Assembly (NCBI GenBank): GCA_036346275.1 | Contig: CM070720.1 | Span: forward strand, 10,455,278 to 10,519,277 | DNA: 64,000 nt | Direction: 5' to 3' | Source of the DNA: Otatea glauca | Lineage: Eukaryota > Streptophyta > Magnoliopsida > Poales > Poaceae | In this document: piece after piece, positions 54,740 through 64,000 of the stretch | How the letters are laid out: the number at the start of each line of letters is the position of its first letter | How positions within the stretch are numbered: the first letter of the stretch is position 1 | Notes under the pieces: model-generated | Database searches by the model: none | The model's input: only the letters and a program-made list of their open reading frames with translations | What the model was told of the DNA's origin: nothing | Made by a program: the position numbers and the translations under genes

Positions 54740-57700
54740 TATCACGGGTCTAGATCGAAGGAATGAGGGTGATGAGGCTACTCGCGGAACTAGCCGTTTG
54801 GATTGATGACCTCATCATGAATGAATCCGACGATCTATTTTTGAATTGCTATAATTTCTATCAGTAATAACTTATTGGTTCTCAGTTTGGAGCGCTGTTA
54901 TTGAAAAAAGAGAAAGTTAATTAATGATGATATATGTTAAATGAAAAAAGTAGACATCAATGTGTAATTATGTACCATGGCTTCGTTATAGCCCACAATC
55001 TCCGTGACAATTGAATGTATATTTGTACATATATAGTATGCACATAAATTGTTTCCCAGGTCCTGCCTCATGCATGGAAAGTCAGTTATTATTTCAAAAT
55101 ATTTCCTGTAGAGATGATACCGAACACTTTTCTTGCAGTATCGTGAGAATGCCCTGTGAATGATTTTGAATAGTAAGTAAACTTAAATGCAATAGAATGG
55201 AATATTGTTAGAGCAATAACGCAACGATCGAGTTTACCTGTTTAGCATGTTCCAAAAGTCTTGATATAGATTAGTTGGTTTTCTCCTACAGTCCAAGACA
55301 AAAATCCTGCTAGCATTTAACTGGATGACGAGGAGGACCCAGTGAAACCTGCACATATATGTCAACATAGTCAATTACTCCCACATCGTACATGTTACGC
55401 AAAAATAGTAAAACGATATTAGAAGTAGGGAAATACATACTTAAAGTTATAGGGTAAAAGTATGGAGGTTTTGTATTGCATCTTCAAGAAAGTATTAAAT
55501 AAATAGTCTTCATTATACTGTGGATTGTCCTTCACAAGCTTCTCGTTGATAAGTCCCGGATCTAGGAATGCTAGATTGTCATTGCCATTTCTTCTACATG
55601 TCTGCATCTCCATTCTACATAAGAAAGAAGTCAGACATGCAATTAAACAGTACAAGAATGCACAATAATATGCGTAGAGACTTACAAAGTCCACCGTCTA
55701 GGTATATTCACATCCAGGGCATCTTGCTGGTATGACACATACAACTCCTCGAAACCAACCCAGAAGATGCTACCCCATTGTGAAAATCTTGCTCCGTGTA
55801 TCTGACTGCGAACGCCTCCATACCATCGTTGGATTGCTGCATGTACCACTGATGGATGCGCCGCAGTTGTGTTGTTAGGTGGTCGAAATGAGCTGGTTCA
55901 ACCAGCGGTTTCTCCATAAAGAACTTCCACCTTAGACCTTGCTCCTGAGCATCTCGTTGAGCAGCATCTGCTTGAGCATCTAACCTCAATGCGTTGGCAC
56001 TAGCTGCCTTCAAGTATTGCTTTCTGGATATGCGCTCGTAGTCCAACATTTTGCAAGGTTCAGAAGCCTGCCTCGTCTTTTGCACTTTTGCCATACTCAA
56101 GAAAAACTTTTACGCGTTAGCATCAACTTTAGTCTTCTCAGGTGATGGCACCTTTTAAAAGTGAGATGTTACGTTGCCGCTTACATGCTTTTTCCGTTCT
56201 TCTTCTGTCATCTCAGCTGGTAATTTCTTCTGGGATTGTCCTGGCTTCACAAATGATTGAGATTTCTTCGAGGACGGTGCTGACTTCCAAGATGGTGCTG
56301 GTATTCAATTCTTTTTAGATTTCGGCGGAGGAGTCAAACTTTTTCTGGTTGGTGCCGGCGGAGGAGTTGGACTTTGTTTGTGTGTTGGCCACAAGGGCGG
56401 GAGGTCTGTGTGTGGAGAGTGCGGCTGATCATCATCTTCATCGCCCTCATCGTCCGAGCCAAACTTAATCAAGCTCTTGCGCCACGCGAGGAAGCCATGC
56501 ACATTTTCTCCTAGTTTTTTGTTTCCGTCCTCGCCAGGGATATCTACCTTCATTTTACGGTATTGGTGGACTACACTGTCCACTTCGACCCTGGCGAATC
56601 CCTGTGGTATCAAGCAACAGTGCAAAATCTATGACTCCTGGCATGGTCAAGCCCTGCTCTCAGCCACCTTGATGGTAATGCTATGTGCGGACAAATGTAG
56701 CTTGCACGGTGTCGATTCTTTGATGTCATCCACAGGAAAATGGAGTCCATGCTCTTTGGGAATCCCTGTGGACGCACAGCTGCTCTTATGAGCACCAGGA
56801 CTAATGAGTTCAGGGCTTTCACCAGGTGGCGGTCGTGAGTTAAGAGTTTTCTATACTGCTTGCTCCATAGCCTTATCTAGTTCCGCTCTCTGTTCCTGCA
56901 ACGTTCTCGCCACAACATCTTTTATTTGACAGTCCAGTTGATCTTCTCTTAATCTCTTTGGACGCCTATACAACCATGCGCCCGCTGGGAAGGTTTCTTT
57001 CCACGGCACCAAACCAACTCTTCGGGTACAACTTGGATGCTCCTTGTTACCCAGGGCTACGGTTAGCTCGTCATTCTCCCTTCGTGGCGTGAAAGATTCT
57101 TGGGAAGATTGCAAGTGAGCATTTGTGATTCTGCGTGACACTTCCTGCTCTCTATCGCTTCTGAAGCTTAAGCTGCCATCATCCGAGATAGAAGCACCCC
57201 TCCCAAGCAACCAGTGCTTCGATCATTCGCTCAAGGCGGCCGTCGCAGGAATGACACCCTTGCGGGTTAGTTCTTCTTCGAACCGATCCCATGCTGGTAT
57301 TTTTTTCACGTACCCTCCTGTGCCTAATGTGTGAGGGTAAATATTCTTATCCGCGTTCGCCTTGTTCCTTTGACTTACCATCTACGCTTCTTCAGACCTC
57401 TTGTACGCCCAGGGGCGGAGCTGGGCCTCAGGCCACTGGGGCCTGGGCCCGAGGCCCAGCTCAAAAAACAGTACAATGTACTGTATATACTTTATTTGGG
57501 CCCGAGGTCTAGTATTGCTCCACCCAGGCCCATGCCGCCAAGCTTGTCCAGCGTCCTCACAAGTTGCAACTGAAGAAGACGTGGCTGAGAAAATTGCAAA
57601 CCCTAGCCATACCAATCCGCCGCGCTCCCAGCCTCCAGCCCGAGCCATGACAACGCTGCCGCCGCTCCCGGCCTCCCGCCCAAGCCAAGACCACGTCGGC

Positions 57701-58700
57701 GTCGCTCCCGACCTCCGGCAGAGCCTCGGCCCGCCGGCGCCGCTCCCGGTCTCTGTCTGTGCCAAGGCCATGCCGCCGCAGCTACTGCCTCCCGCTGGGC
57801 CCGGCCCGAGCCAAGACGCCGCCGCCGCTCCGACCTCCGCCGAGCCGAGGCCACGCCGTTGCCGCTCCCGGCCTTCCGCCCGGGCTCGGCCTCGAGCCAA
57901 GACGTCGCTGTCTCTCCCGGCCTCCCGCCTGCGCTGAGGCCACACCGTCGCTGCTCTCGGCCTCCCGCCCACACCGAGGCAACACCGTCGTAGCCCCCGG
58001 CCTCCCACGGGCCACGACCCTCATAGTCATAGATCCTAGACGCCGGTGCTCCCTCGGCCGCAGGCCTACCGCCCCTGACTCCAGCCAAGCCTGAAGCCTC
58101 CGACTCCGCCCTTCGCCCCTTGAAACCACGCTCTCTGCGGCTCTGCCGACTGCCCGCCCACACTGGCCGCGCTTGCGCCTGCTCGGCTGCTTTGGACGCT
58201 GCCGCTCCCTCGGTCGCCGTCCTGCTGCCCCCCGCCCCTCGACTCCGGCCAAGCCTCCACTCCGCCCTTGGCCCCCCACGCGGGCCGCGCCTGCTCGGCC
58301 TGCTGAAATGCTCTGGTAAGTATTGCTTGATGCCTGATAGTTCATAGTTGTATGATTGTCTTGCTTGCTCCGGTATTGCTTGCTATTTGTTACTATACGA
58401 AAAATTGAAAAAAGATAGTTGTATGATTGTATCTATGATTTTTTTGTTGTACCTCGGTGTGGATAGTATTTGGCGTTAGTTATTGTCGCTTAGTTTTCGG
58501 CCCGAGGCTTGACAAAATCCTGGCTCCGCCACTGTGTACGCCACAAAGTCCTCTCAAAACTCCCTTAACTTTGGGTACGTGTCAAAATTTAGCGTTTCAT
58601 TCTTTTTTCGCCTAGTTCTTATTTAGTGCCGTCTTCCAATTCTTCCACGCTGTGCACATGATGCATAGTGCACGTTTCTTTGCACGTTTGAGGGGTGATG
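54740..58700 (-). pseudogene. CACTA-C TNPA-like/Ulp1 protease fusion, catalytic triad kept
   Basis: Minus-strand exons. 58700-58543 carries the TNPA N-part (KKRALCIMC, AWKNWKTAL). After the hAT insertion, 57210-56851 has LGNKEHPSCTRRVGLVPW and a helix; 56625-56305 has FARVEVDSVVHQYRKMKVDIP, FLAWRKSLI and a Pro-rich linker; 56100-55708 follows with MEKPLVEPAHFDHLTTQL. The Ulp1 part is GLINEKL and ILLPYNF (55460 region), FHWVLLVI with His codon 55342-55344, FVLDC with Asp codon 55291-55293, and QDLGNNLCAYYIC with Cys codon 55042-55044. Unlike the CACTA-A and CACTA-D copies, Gln, His, Asp and Cys are all present. Exon borders are inferred, and the hAT element and a damaged N-terminus break the gene as a whole. 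Confidence 0.7.
57410..58534. mobile_element. 1125-bp non-autonomous hAT element with GC-rich exon
   Basis: Starts CAGGGGCGGAGCTGGG and ends CCTGGCTCCGCCACTG, imperfect terminal inverted repeats, inside a perfect 8-bp duplication TGTACGCC (57402-57409 and 58535-58542), the hAT signature. Inside: an AAACCCTAGCC leader near 57597, a very GC-rich stretch (57610-58310) with repeating CCCGGCCTCCCGCCC-type units, and a CTG/GTAAGT splice donor at 58313. No transposase. It reads as a deletion derivative that kept the 5' leader, first exon and start of the first intron, or as a captured exon. Confidence 0.85.
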
Positions 58701-59789
58701 AGGATATATACGCATCGAACACTTTTAGTTAAATATATTATTTGACTAGAAAAAATTATCGAGTCACATCAAATATAGCCAGGTGAACACTAATTTAATT
58801 TGTTCTTTCTTTATTACACTCAGAGGTACAAAGCTACTACCATTTTATTTAATTATATGCAAATCTATATAAGCCTAAATTGAAGATGCGTTTAAAAGAC
58901 CATGAAGAAAAAGAATCACATATCCGAATAAATTATACAATAGAGAAGAACTCATCGAGGCAGTCGAAACCGATGGTGTATTATTCGGTATACATAGAGC
59001 ACAAAGAAGTACAGCAAAAGAGCCACGTGGGCCAACAGCCTAGGCTACGTGCGATGCTGGCTGCTACTGTGGCCGAGTGGATTGTTTCAGTGAAGCTTCC
59101 GCTGGACTCCAGACAAGTAATGCACACCTACTTGCTTGGAAAAAGAAAACAAACTGGAAAGGAAAACCTACCTCCGTTTTTGTGAGACCTCGATTTTCAG
59201 CTTCTATTTTCTACAGCCAGTTGATTGTTTAGTTGTCGTTGGTAAATTAAAGGTGCAAATTGTATTTAGTTTTCGGTATAAAATTTTGTGTTGGAAACCC
59301 AGTAGACAAAAAGAAACAGTTCTTACTGTAGCTCCATGTCACCCTACTGCAGCGATGTTTAATCCCAGCCAACGGTACAAAAACAACAGTTAATAAACAA
59401 TAGTAAAAGGATGATGGCAATAGTATAATAGCAAACAGCAAAAAAAAACAACAGAAAATAGTCGAGAAGAAGAAGACAAAAGAACAAGAATAGGCAGCAT
59501 AATAAAAACCCTCTGCGTCCTCCTGCCGACCTTACCCCTTTCCCATTGTTCCTTCTCCCCCCACCTAGTGCTTTCTTTCTCAAACAACAACAAGAACAAC
59601 AACTAGGAGCAAGAAGCAAGCTCCCTCACAAATCTCCTCTCCTCCCAATCACCACCAATAGTCAAGAATTAGCTTATGCATGTCATACAATTGCATTCCT
59701 CATCATGCAAGCATCCCATTCCCAGAAAAGATTTTCATATGAAAGATCATTTGAGCGATTTTAAGAGAGAGGGAGATGAGTAGCAGTAG
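58701..59789. other. Unassigned DNA between CACTA-C and CACTA-D
   Basis: A 101-codon ORF at 58880-59185 has no recognisable domain. The rest is A-rich and low-complexity. Nothing else is supported. Confidence 0.35.
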
Positions 59790-59889
59790 CACTTACTACT
59801 ATAGAAATAGTAATCTGTTTCGGTTCTTTTTCGTCACCTAGTTCGGTTTTACTGGCGATATGAAGTCCTTAGATAGTGATGAGGAGTGG

Positions 59890-60165
59890 CTATCACGATC
59901 GATTTTTGCCTGATAGAGATATAGCGTCCTCTGGGTCGGTTCAACGCTTGGAACCGATTGAAAGATAAATTATCTCTATCGATTCCACGATCAAAACTGA
60001 TAGAGAAGTCCGATTATCTCTATCGGTTCCGAACATTGAACCGATAATGATAATACATGAATCTCTATCGGTTCAACGCTCAGAACCAATAGAGATGTTC
60101 TCTTATTCTCTATTGGTTCTGAGCCCTATCGGTTCTGAGCATCGAACCGATAGAGATAAATCCAC
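59890..60165. repeat. CACTA-D subterminal repeats
   Basis: Six or more inverted pairs of ATCTCTATCGGTTC and GAACCGATAGAGAT. At 60180-60360 there are imperfect repeats of ACACATATCACATTCACAGT, then probable 3' UTR. Confidence 0.85.
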
Positions 60166-60429
60166 CTTGGTTCCAGCATCAGATCACAGTACACATATAT
60201 ATCACATTCACAGTACACATATCACATTCATAGTATCACACAATACACATATCACAGCATATAGAAAACAAATATACTTGACATTACACATATCACATTC
60301 ACAATATATAATACCTAGGTTTACATAGAATAATAGGAGTACACATTCACAACATATAACATTGTTTACATAGACTAGGAGGAGCCTGTCGAGTCTCTAA
60401 ACCTACCGTCCTTAACTATAACATCTGAC

Positions 60430-62334
60430 CAATATCATGTGCATGTGTTGTCTGCTATTCTATTGAAATCTTTTTTTACAAGCTCTTGTGGGTGATACCG
60501 AGCTGCTGTAAAATAGAAAGTAGTGCACTAATTAAGTTTTAAAATTTGTATATGTAAAAGGTTTAGTGTATTATGTATTACATACGTTAGGGAGAAGGTC
60601 TGCGCCACTGACCAGGATCATCATGTGATCCATGACATAGAAGTCGCATAGTTCATCGTATCCCCGTTGATGACACTGTGAACAAAAAAAATGAAATTAG
60701 AAGACGAAGAATAGATGTCAGGAAGAATCCTATGCTAGGCACTTGTATCTTGAAGCGCCTCCACTCCAACTAGTCACCTCATTCGTTGTTGTGTCGCCCT
60801 CCTTTGGCAATGTAAGACAAGAAAGCCCTACATACAATGGCCAAAAGTGCCATTTAGTGAAAAAATGAACGTAGTTAAATACAAAAAGTGTTAGGTTAGA
60901 GAAATGTACTTACCTCTACAAAATAGGCTTGATCACATAGTCCATCGGTCTCTTTTCTAACAAGTTAAATGCGTACACTTTGTTTTCATTGAGAGTGATC
61001 ACGAGTAGTACCCAATAGTTCCTTATTAAATATATGCTGTACAAGAAAATAAGTTCATATAAGGTTTAAGTGCGTACAAGTAATTTAAGGGTAAAGTAAT
61101 TAGAGTAGTACGTACCTCTCGTGGTACAAGACGAGAATGAAGTCCTTTCTCACCTCAGCGAGCAATACCTACTTGAGGTAGTTGACAACGAAGTCCAACT
61201 GGTACAGTGCTATGGTCATAGAAACCACCTCGGGGTTGATGAACCCAACGGGATGATGATGCGTCATGGCTCATTGCCTCATCATCCTGCTAAACAAATC
61301 AATTGTTAAAAACATAATCAAAATTCTATAATAGTCATAGGCTTATGTTGTATGGTGTGATACTCACAGCGTCTAGGTTCGTATAGTAGAAATATCGACG
61401 ACTTGCCTATTGTACAAAAAGAACAAATACTCGAAACACATTGGGAATATCCCATCCTCCTGACGATGTAATTGTCCCCCTCGATACCTCACATGGAAAT
61501 TGGTGTGACGCTTGACGTCATTGGCCTCTTTGGCCTTATTAATGTACCATCCATGGAGCAAGCGAGTGACATAGGGTAGAGTATTTAATTGGCTACATGG
61601 GAGAAGGGGTTGTCCATATATGTACCCCTTTTTTTTAGGGGGCTCTGTGGCCTTTTGTTTTTCAGGGAGCTCTGTGGCCTTCTATTTTTCAAAGGGTTCG
61701 GTATCCTTTATCAACTTTGCCTTCTTGGCAGAAGGAGTTTCTGAGATCTCCTGTGCTTCTTTGGTTAGCGATTTAGTCCTTTTGAACACTAGCTCACATT
61801 TCATTCCAGTCAACTTGGACGGAGGAGTCATGGTGGTGGTGGGAGTAGGTGCAGATACGATAGGCGTAGGAACCTACAAAGCTCAAGCATATGAAAGTAG
61901 GTACACGTGTTTTAGTACTAGAATGATCGAGAAGATGCGAGGGATTTTTACCTTGAGCAGTACGACGCCTGTCGTGGGCCACTTGATGAACGACATCCGT
62001 GCTTGCCCGAGAATGGTAATATCTTCGTTCAGTGGGAACTCTAGCACATGAGACATGAAGTCATCGTGGACATAGTTCACCCGCACCCTCATGTAGCCCT
62101 TCCCCAAAGGGTTACCATGCCCCACGTCAATCTCCTTGCAAGGAAATACAACTCTGTGTCTATCCTCAACGGGAAATCTATCTTTGAGCATGACGAGCTG
62201 GCACTTGGCAGGCGCTTACAAGAAGTGCACAACTTGATCAAAAACATTGTTTAGCTCACTCTCATACCTTTAATTCAGAAACATTATTACCTTCAGCTCG
62301 GGACCAGACTGATTATTTTTGGAAGTGTAGCTTG
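60430..62334 (-). pseudogene. CACTA-D TNPA/Ulp1-like protein, 3' exons
   Basis: 62191-61883 carries the TNPA C-part (HGNPLGKGYMRVRVNYVHDD, then EDITILGQARMSFIKWP). 61561-61373 is the segment before the protease (YINKAKEANDVKRHTNFHVR, FEYLFFLYN). Then DFILVLYHER (61125 region), NYWVLLVITLNENKVYAFNL (61020-60960) and QRGYDELCDFYVMDHMM (60660 region). The Cys codon (60646-60648) and the Gln are kept. The catalytic His is Tyr (61015-61017) and the Asp is Asn (60964-60966), so this copy should be inactive as a protease. The last exon has RYHPQELVKKDFNRI. The N-terminal part is cut off by the LTR. Confidence 0.65.
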
Positions 62335-64000
62335 TAACACCCTGGCACCCCACATGCCCTGGATGTCACACCCTCAACAGCACCCAACATCCGAAATGAA
62401 AAAAAACATTGCGAAGCAACTAACATACTAGTAGGTTGCCGAATCAACTAAAAAAATTTCGGCAGCACCTCCCCTAAAACTCGGACATCCACTCAGCAGA
62501 CAAAAGACAAATTTCAATATATAAAACATACACATTGCCCAACAGGATATCCTACTAAGCAATATCATGGATGAGTAAGCCTACAAAAAAAAACCACCAT
62601 GAAGCAAAAGAGGAATTAAGAGTATAGCCACCCCATAACCAAAGATACGAGAATTTAAGCCATCATGCCATCAAGCCACTTACAAGCTAACCATCCAAAA
62701 GAACAAGTTCTTTAATATAGTAGCATTTCTAAAAGTGGTATAGCAACTAATCTAACTACATGATGATCAATGTGAGCGAAGTGGTGCTAGCCCTTCTCCC
62801 CAAAATGCCGCTCTGGAGGTACATAAAATAAAACAACACAAACAAGCATGAGTTCAAAACTCAGCAAAGTGTATCATATCCACACATAATTATCCAATTA
62901 ATAATTTCAAGCAATAGCATAAACACATTTCTTATACCAATCAACAAGTCCATAAACAATAATATCACCCTCGGTTACCACCTTCACTTCAATACTCATT
63001 TAATATACATACCTCATTAAACTCTTTGGATGAGTCCACGACTCATACAAGCCTCATTAAATCTCTTCGGATGAGTCCACGACTCTATCCCAACTCTACA
63101 CATTACCATTTAACACAAGAATCATCATTAAAGATGCAATGCAACATGTATGCTCATGAATGCACCTTGCATAGCACATACCGGTATTGCCGAGTGCACA
63201 CCCGTCGTTGTGCACCCTCTCATTCCCTTCCATCCTGTGGAGGGGCCTACTCTTACTGTCTCGCTCCCATTCACCTCGGTGAATGGCACTACGAGGTAGG
63301 ACTTTCATGCTCACTACGGGTGAGCACAGAGGACCACATCAGCATGGGTCGCCTCTTCTCTTATGAATGCACAAATGCAATGAAATGAATGAATAAAAGG
63401 CAAATGCATTCTATTTCAACATTCACATCTCCATCAATAGGAACATAAATATAACCATCATCATCAAGTCAACCGATAGCATTAACATAACCTTTAAATT
63501 CATAATCATTTAGCATTTCTCTTTTACCCATATAATGCAATATGCATTCACCACAACCATTTCAAAATCTTTCAACATAAACATACTCATAATGCTTAGC
63601 AAGAAATCGATAGCCTAGCATCATACTAGTGATACACTTGCCTCAACAGCGGGGAGGGGGTGGCGTGAGGATGATGCCACTCCTAAGGATACACCACCAG
63701 AAAATAGCATTTGCAAATTCATTTTCATAAACTATATACTTCACACAACCTACCACACTTGTACACCCTAATTCAAAATAGCCCCCAATTTCCAACAATT
63801 AGGGATTTCTGGACAGCAAGCACGAAATTTAACATATCTCCCAAACGGCTAAGCTAAATTTTGAGTTCTTGTACTATAAACGATCACAAGAGGATAATCT
63901 AACTGTTATTCTACAGCCAACCATTCAAAATATGCCTCAAACAGTCCCATAATTGAAATGAACAGAGGCTACAAGTGTTAAACATTCAGTCTTTATAGCG
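62335..64000 (-). mobile_element. Gypsy-type LTR, running off the window
   Basis: Begins TGTAACACCCTGG; the complement of this would be an LTR end GGGTGTTACA. On the minus strand, CTTTGCTGAGTTTTGAACTC (near 62850) and the leader-like TTGGAAATTGGGGGC resemble parts of long plant gypsy LTRs, so the orientation is probably minus. Internal tandem units with GGATGAGTCCACGACTC occur at 63010-63080. No coding domain; the ORF at 63026-63388 is not a gene. The other end and the target duplication are not visible. Confidence 0.55.

Larger units (their letters stand above)
54150..58700 (-). mobile_element. CACTA-C: 3' half of a CACTA element with TNPA/Ulp1 gene
   Basis: Left terminus near TATTACTGCAGAACAGC (54150), a weak form of CACTACTGCAGAAACAG. 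Inverted ATCACTGCCGGTTC repeats follow, then a minus-strand TNPA/Ulp1 gene. There is no TNP2 and no right end, so the 5' half is missing. A hAT derivative (57410-58534) sits inside the gene. Its subterminal motif matches the mini-CACTA at 18788-20188. Confidence 0.7.
59790..62334 (-). mobile_element. CACTA-D: 3' part of a CACTA element, cut by an LTR
   Basis: Terminus near CACTTACTACTATAGAAATAG (59790), then inverted ATCTCTATCGGTTC repeats and a minus-strand TNPA/Ulp1-like gene that stops at the LTR border at 62335. The other end lies outside the window or is lost. Confidence 0.7.

Noticed and set aside
57382..58345. Several long ORFs (up to 208 codons) on both strands
   Set aside because: Low-complexity GC-rich repeats in the hAT derivative stay open in many frames. 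No domain is visible.
58880..59185. 101-codon plus ORF as a small gene
   Set aside because: No domain, no promoter or splice signal, and repeats on both sides.
63026..63388. 120-codon plus ORF
   Set aside because: Inside an LTR, overlapping tandem GGATGAGTCCACGACTC units.

Overview
This is a piece of a large, repeat-rich plant nuclear genome, almost certainly a grass (Poaceae; species not identifiable from the window). The evidence is a Sirevirus-type Ty1/copia element, a Tat/Retand-type Ty3/gypsy element with an antisense ORF, several CACTA transposons encoding TNP2 and TNPA/Ulp1-like proteins, a hAT derivative, and one single-exon ATL-type RING-H2 gene that turns very GC-rich in its second half, as many grass genes do. 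Only that RING gene (20821-21363) looks like an ordinary cellular gene. There are no bacterial features, rRNA or tRNA genes.

Left half (1-18645): a nest of LTR retrotransposons whose borders are set by target-site duplications (TSDs). A small TRIM-like, minus-oriented, non-autonomous LTR element (44-18640, TSD CTGTA) was split by two later insertions: a solo gypsy-type LTR (582-3650, TSD ACCAT) and a full-length Sirevirus (3694-18051, TSD CGGCA, 1747-bp LTRs). The Sirevirus pol is itself split by another solo LTR (8769-9642, TSD CAATG). The Sirevirus has gag-pol without the protease core, a spacer with its own TATA/ORF/polyA unit, and a broken env-position ORF.

Middle (18646-21685): low-copy DNA with a 1.4-kb mini-CACTA (18788-20188, TSD TAG) and the ATL gene.

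Right half (21686-64000): CACTA territory. CACTA-B (plus strand; starts near 21686, TNP2 at 46042-49100, TNPA exon at 51513-51883) has CACTA-A (minus strand, 22354-45346, TSD ACG) inserted in its 5' region. CACTA-A has a Retand-type gypsy element (30513-44046, TSD GCAGC) inserted in the first coding exon of its TNP2. CACTA-C (from about 54150) carries a TNPA/Ulp1 gene split by a 1125-bp hAT derivative (57410-58534, TSD TGTACGCC). CACTA-D (from about 59790) is cut at 62335 by a gypsy-type LTR that runs off the window.

How the parts work together: the CACTA genes come in a TNP2 (transposase) plus TNPA/Ulp1-like pair. In CACTA-A and CACTA-B the second gene has its own TATA promoter next to an internal array of the same motifs that fill the element ends, which suggests autoregulation by the DNA-binding product. 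A roughly 100-bp-arm hairpin in the 5' region of CACTA-B is a candidate small-RNA source. Nearly every transposon gene carries stops or frameshifts, so most are relics. All statements come from reading the sequence by eye; no alignments or database searches were run.
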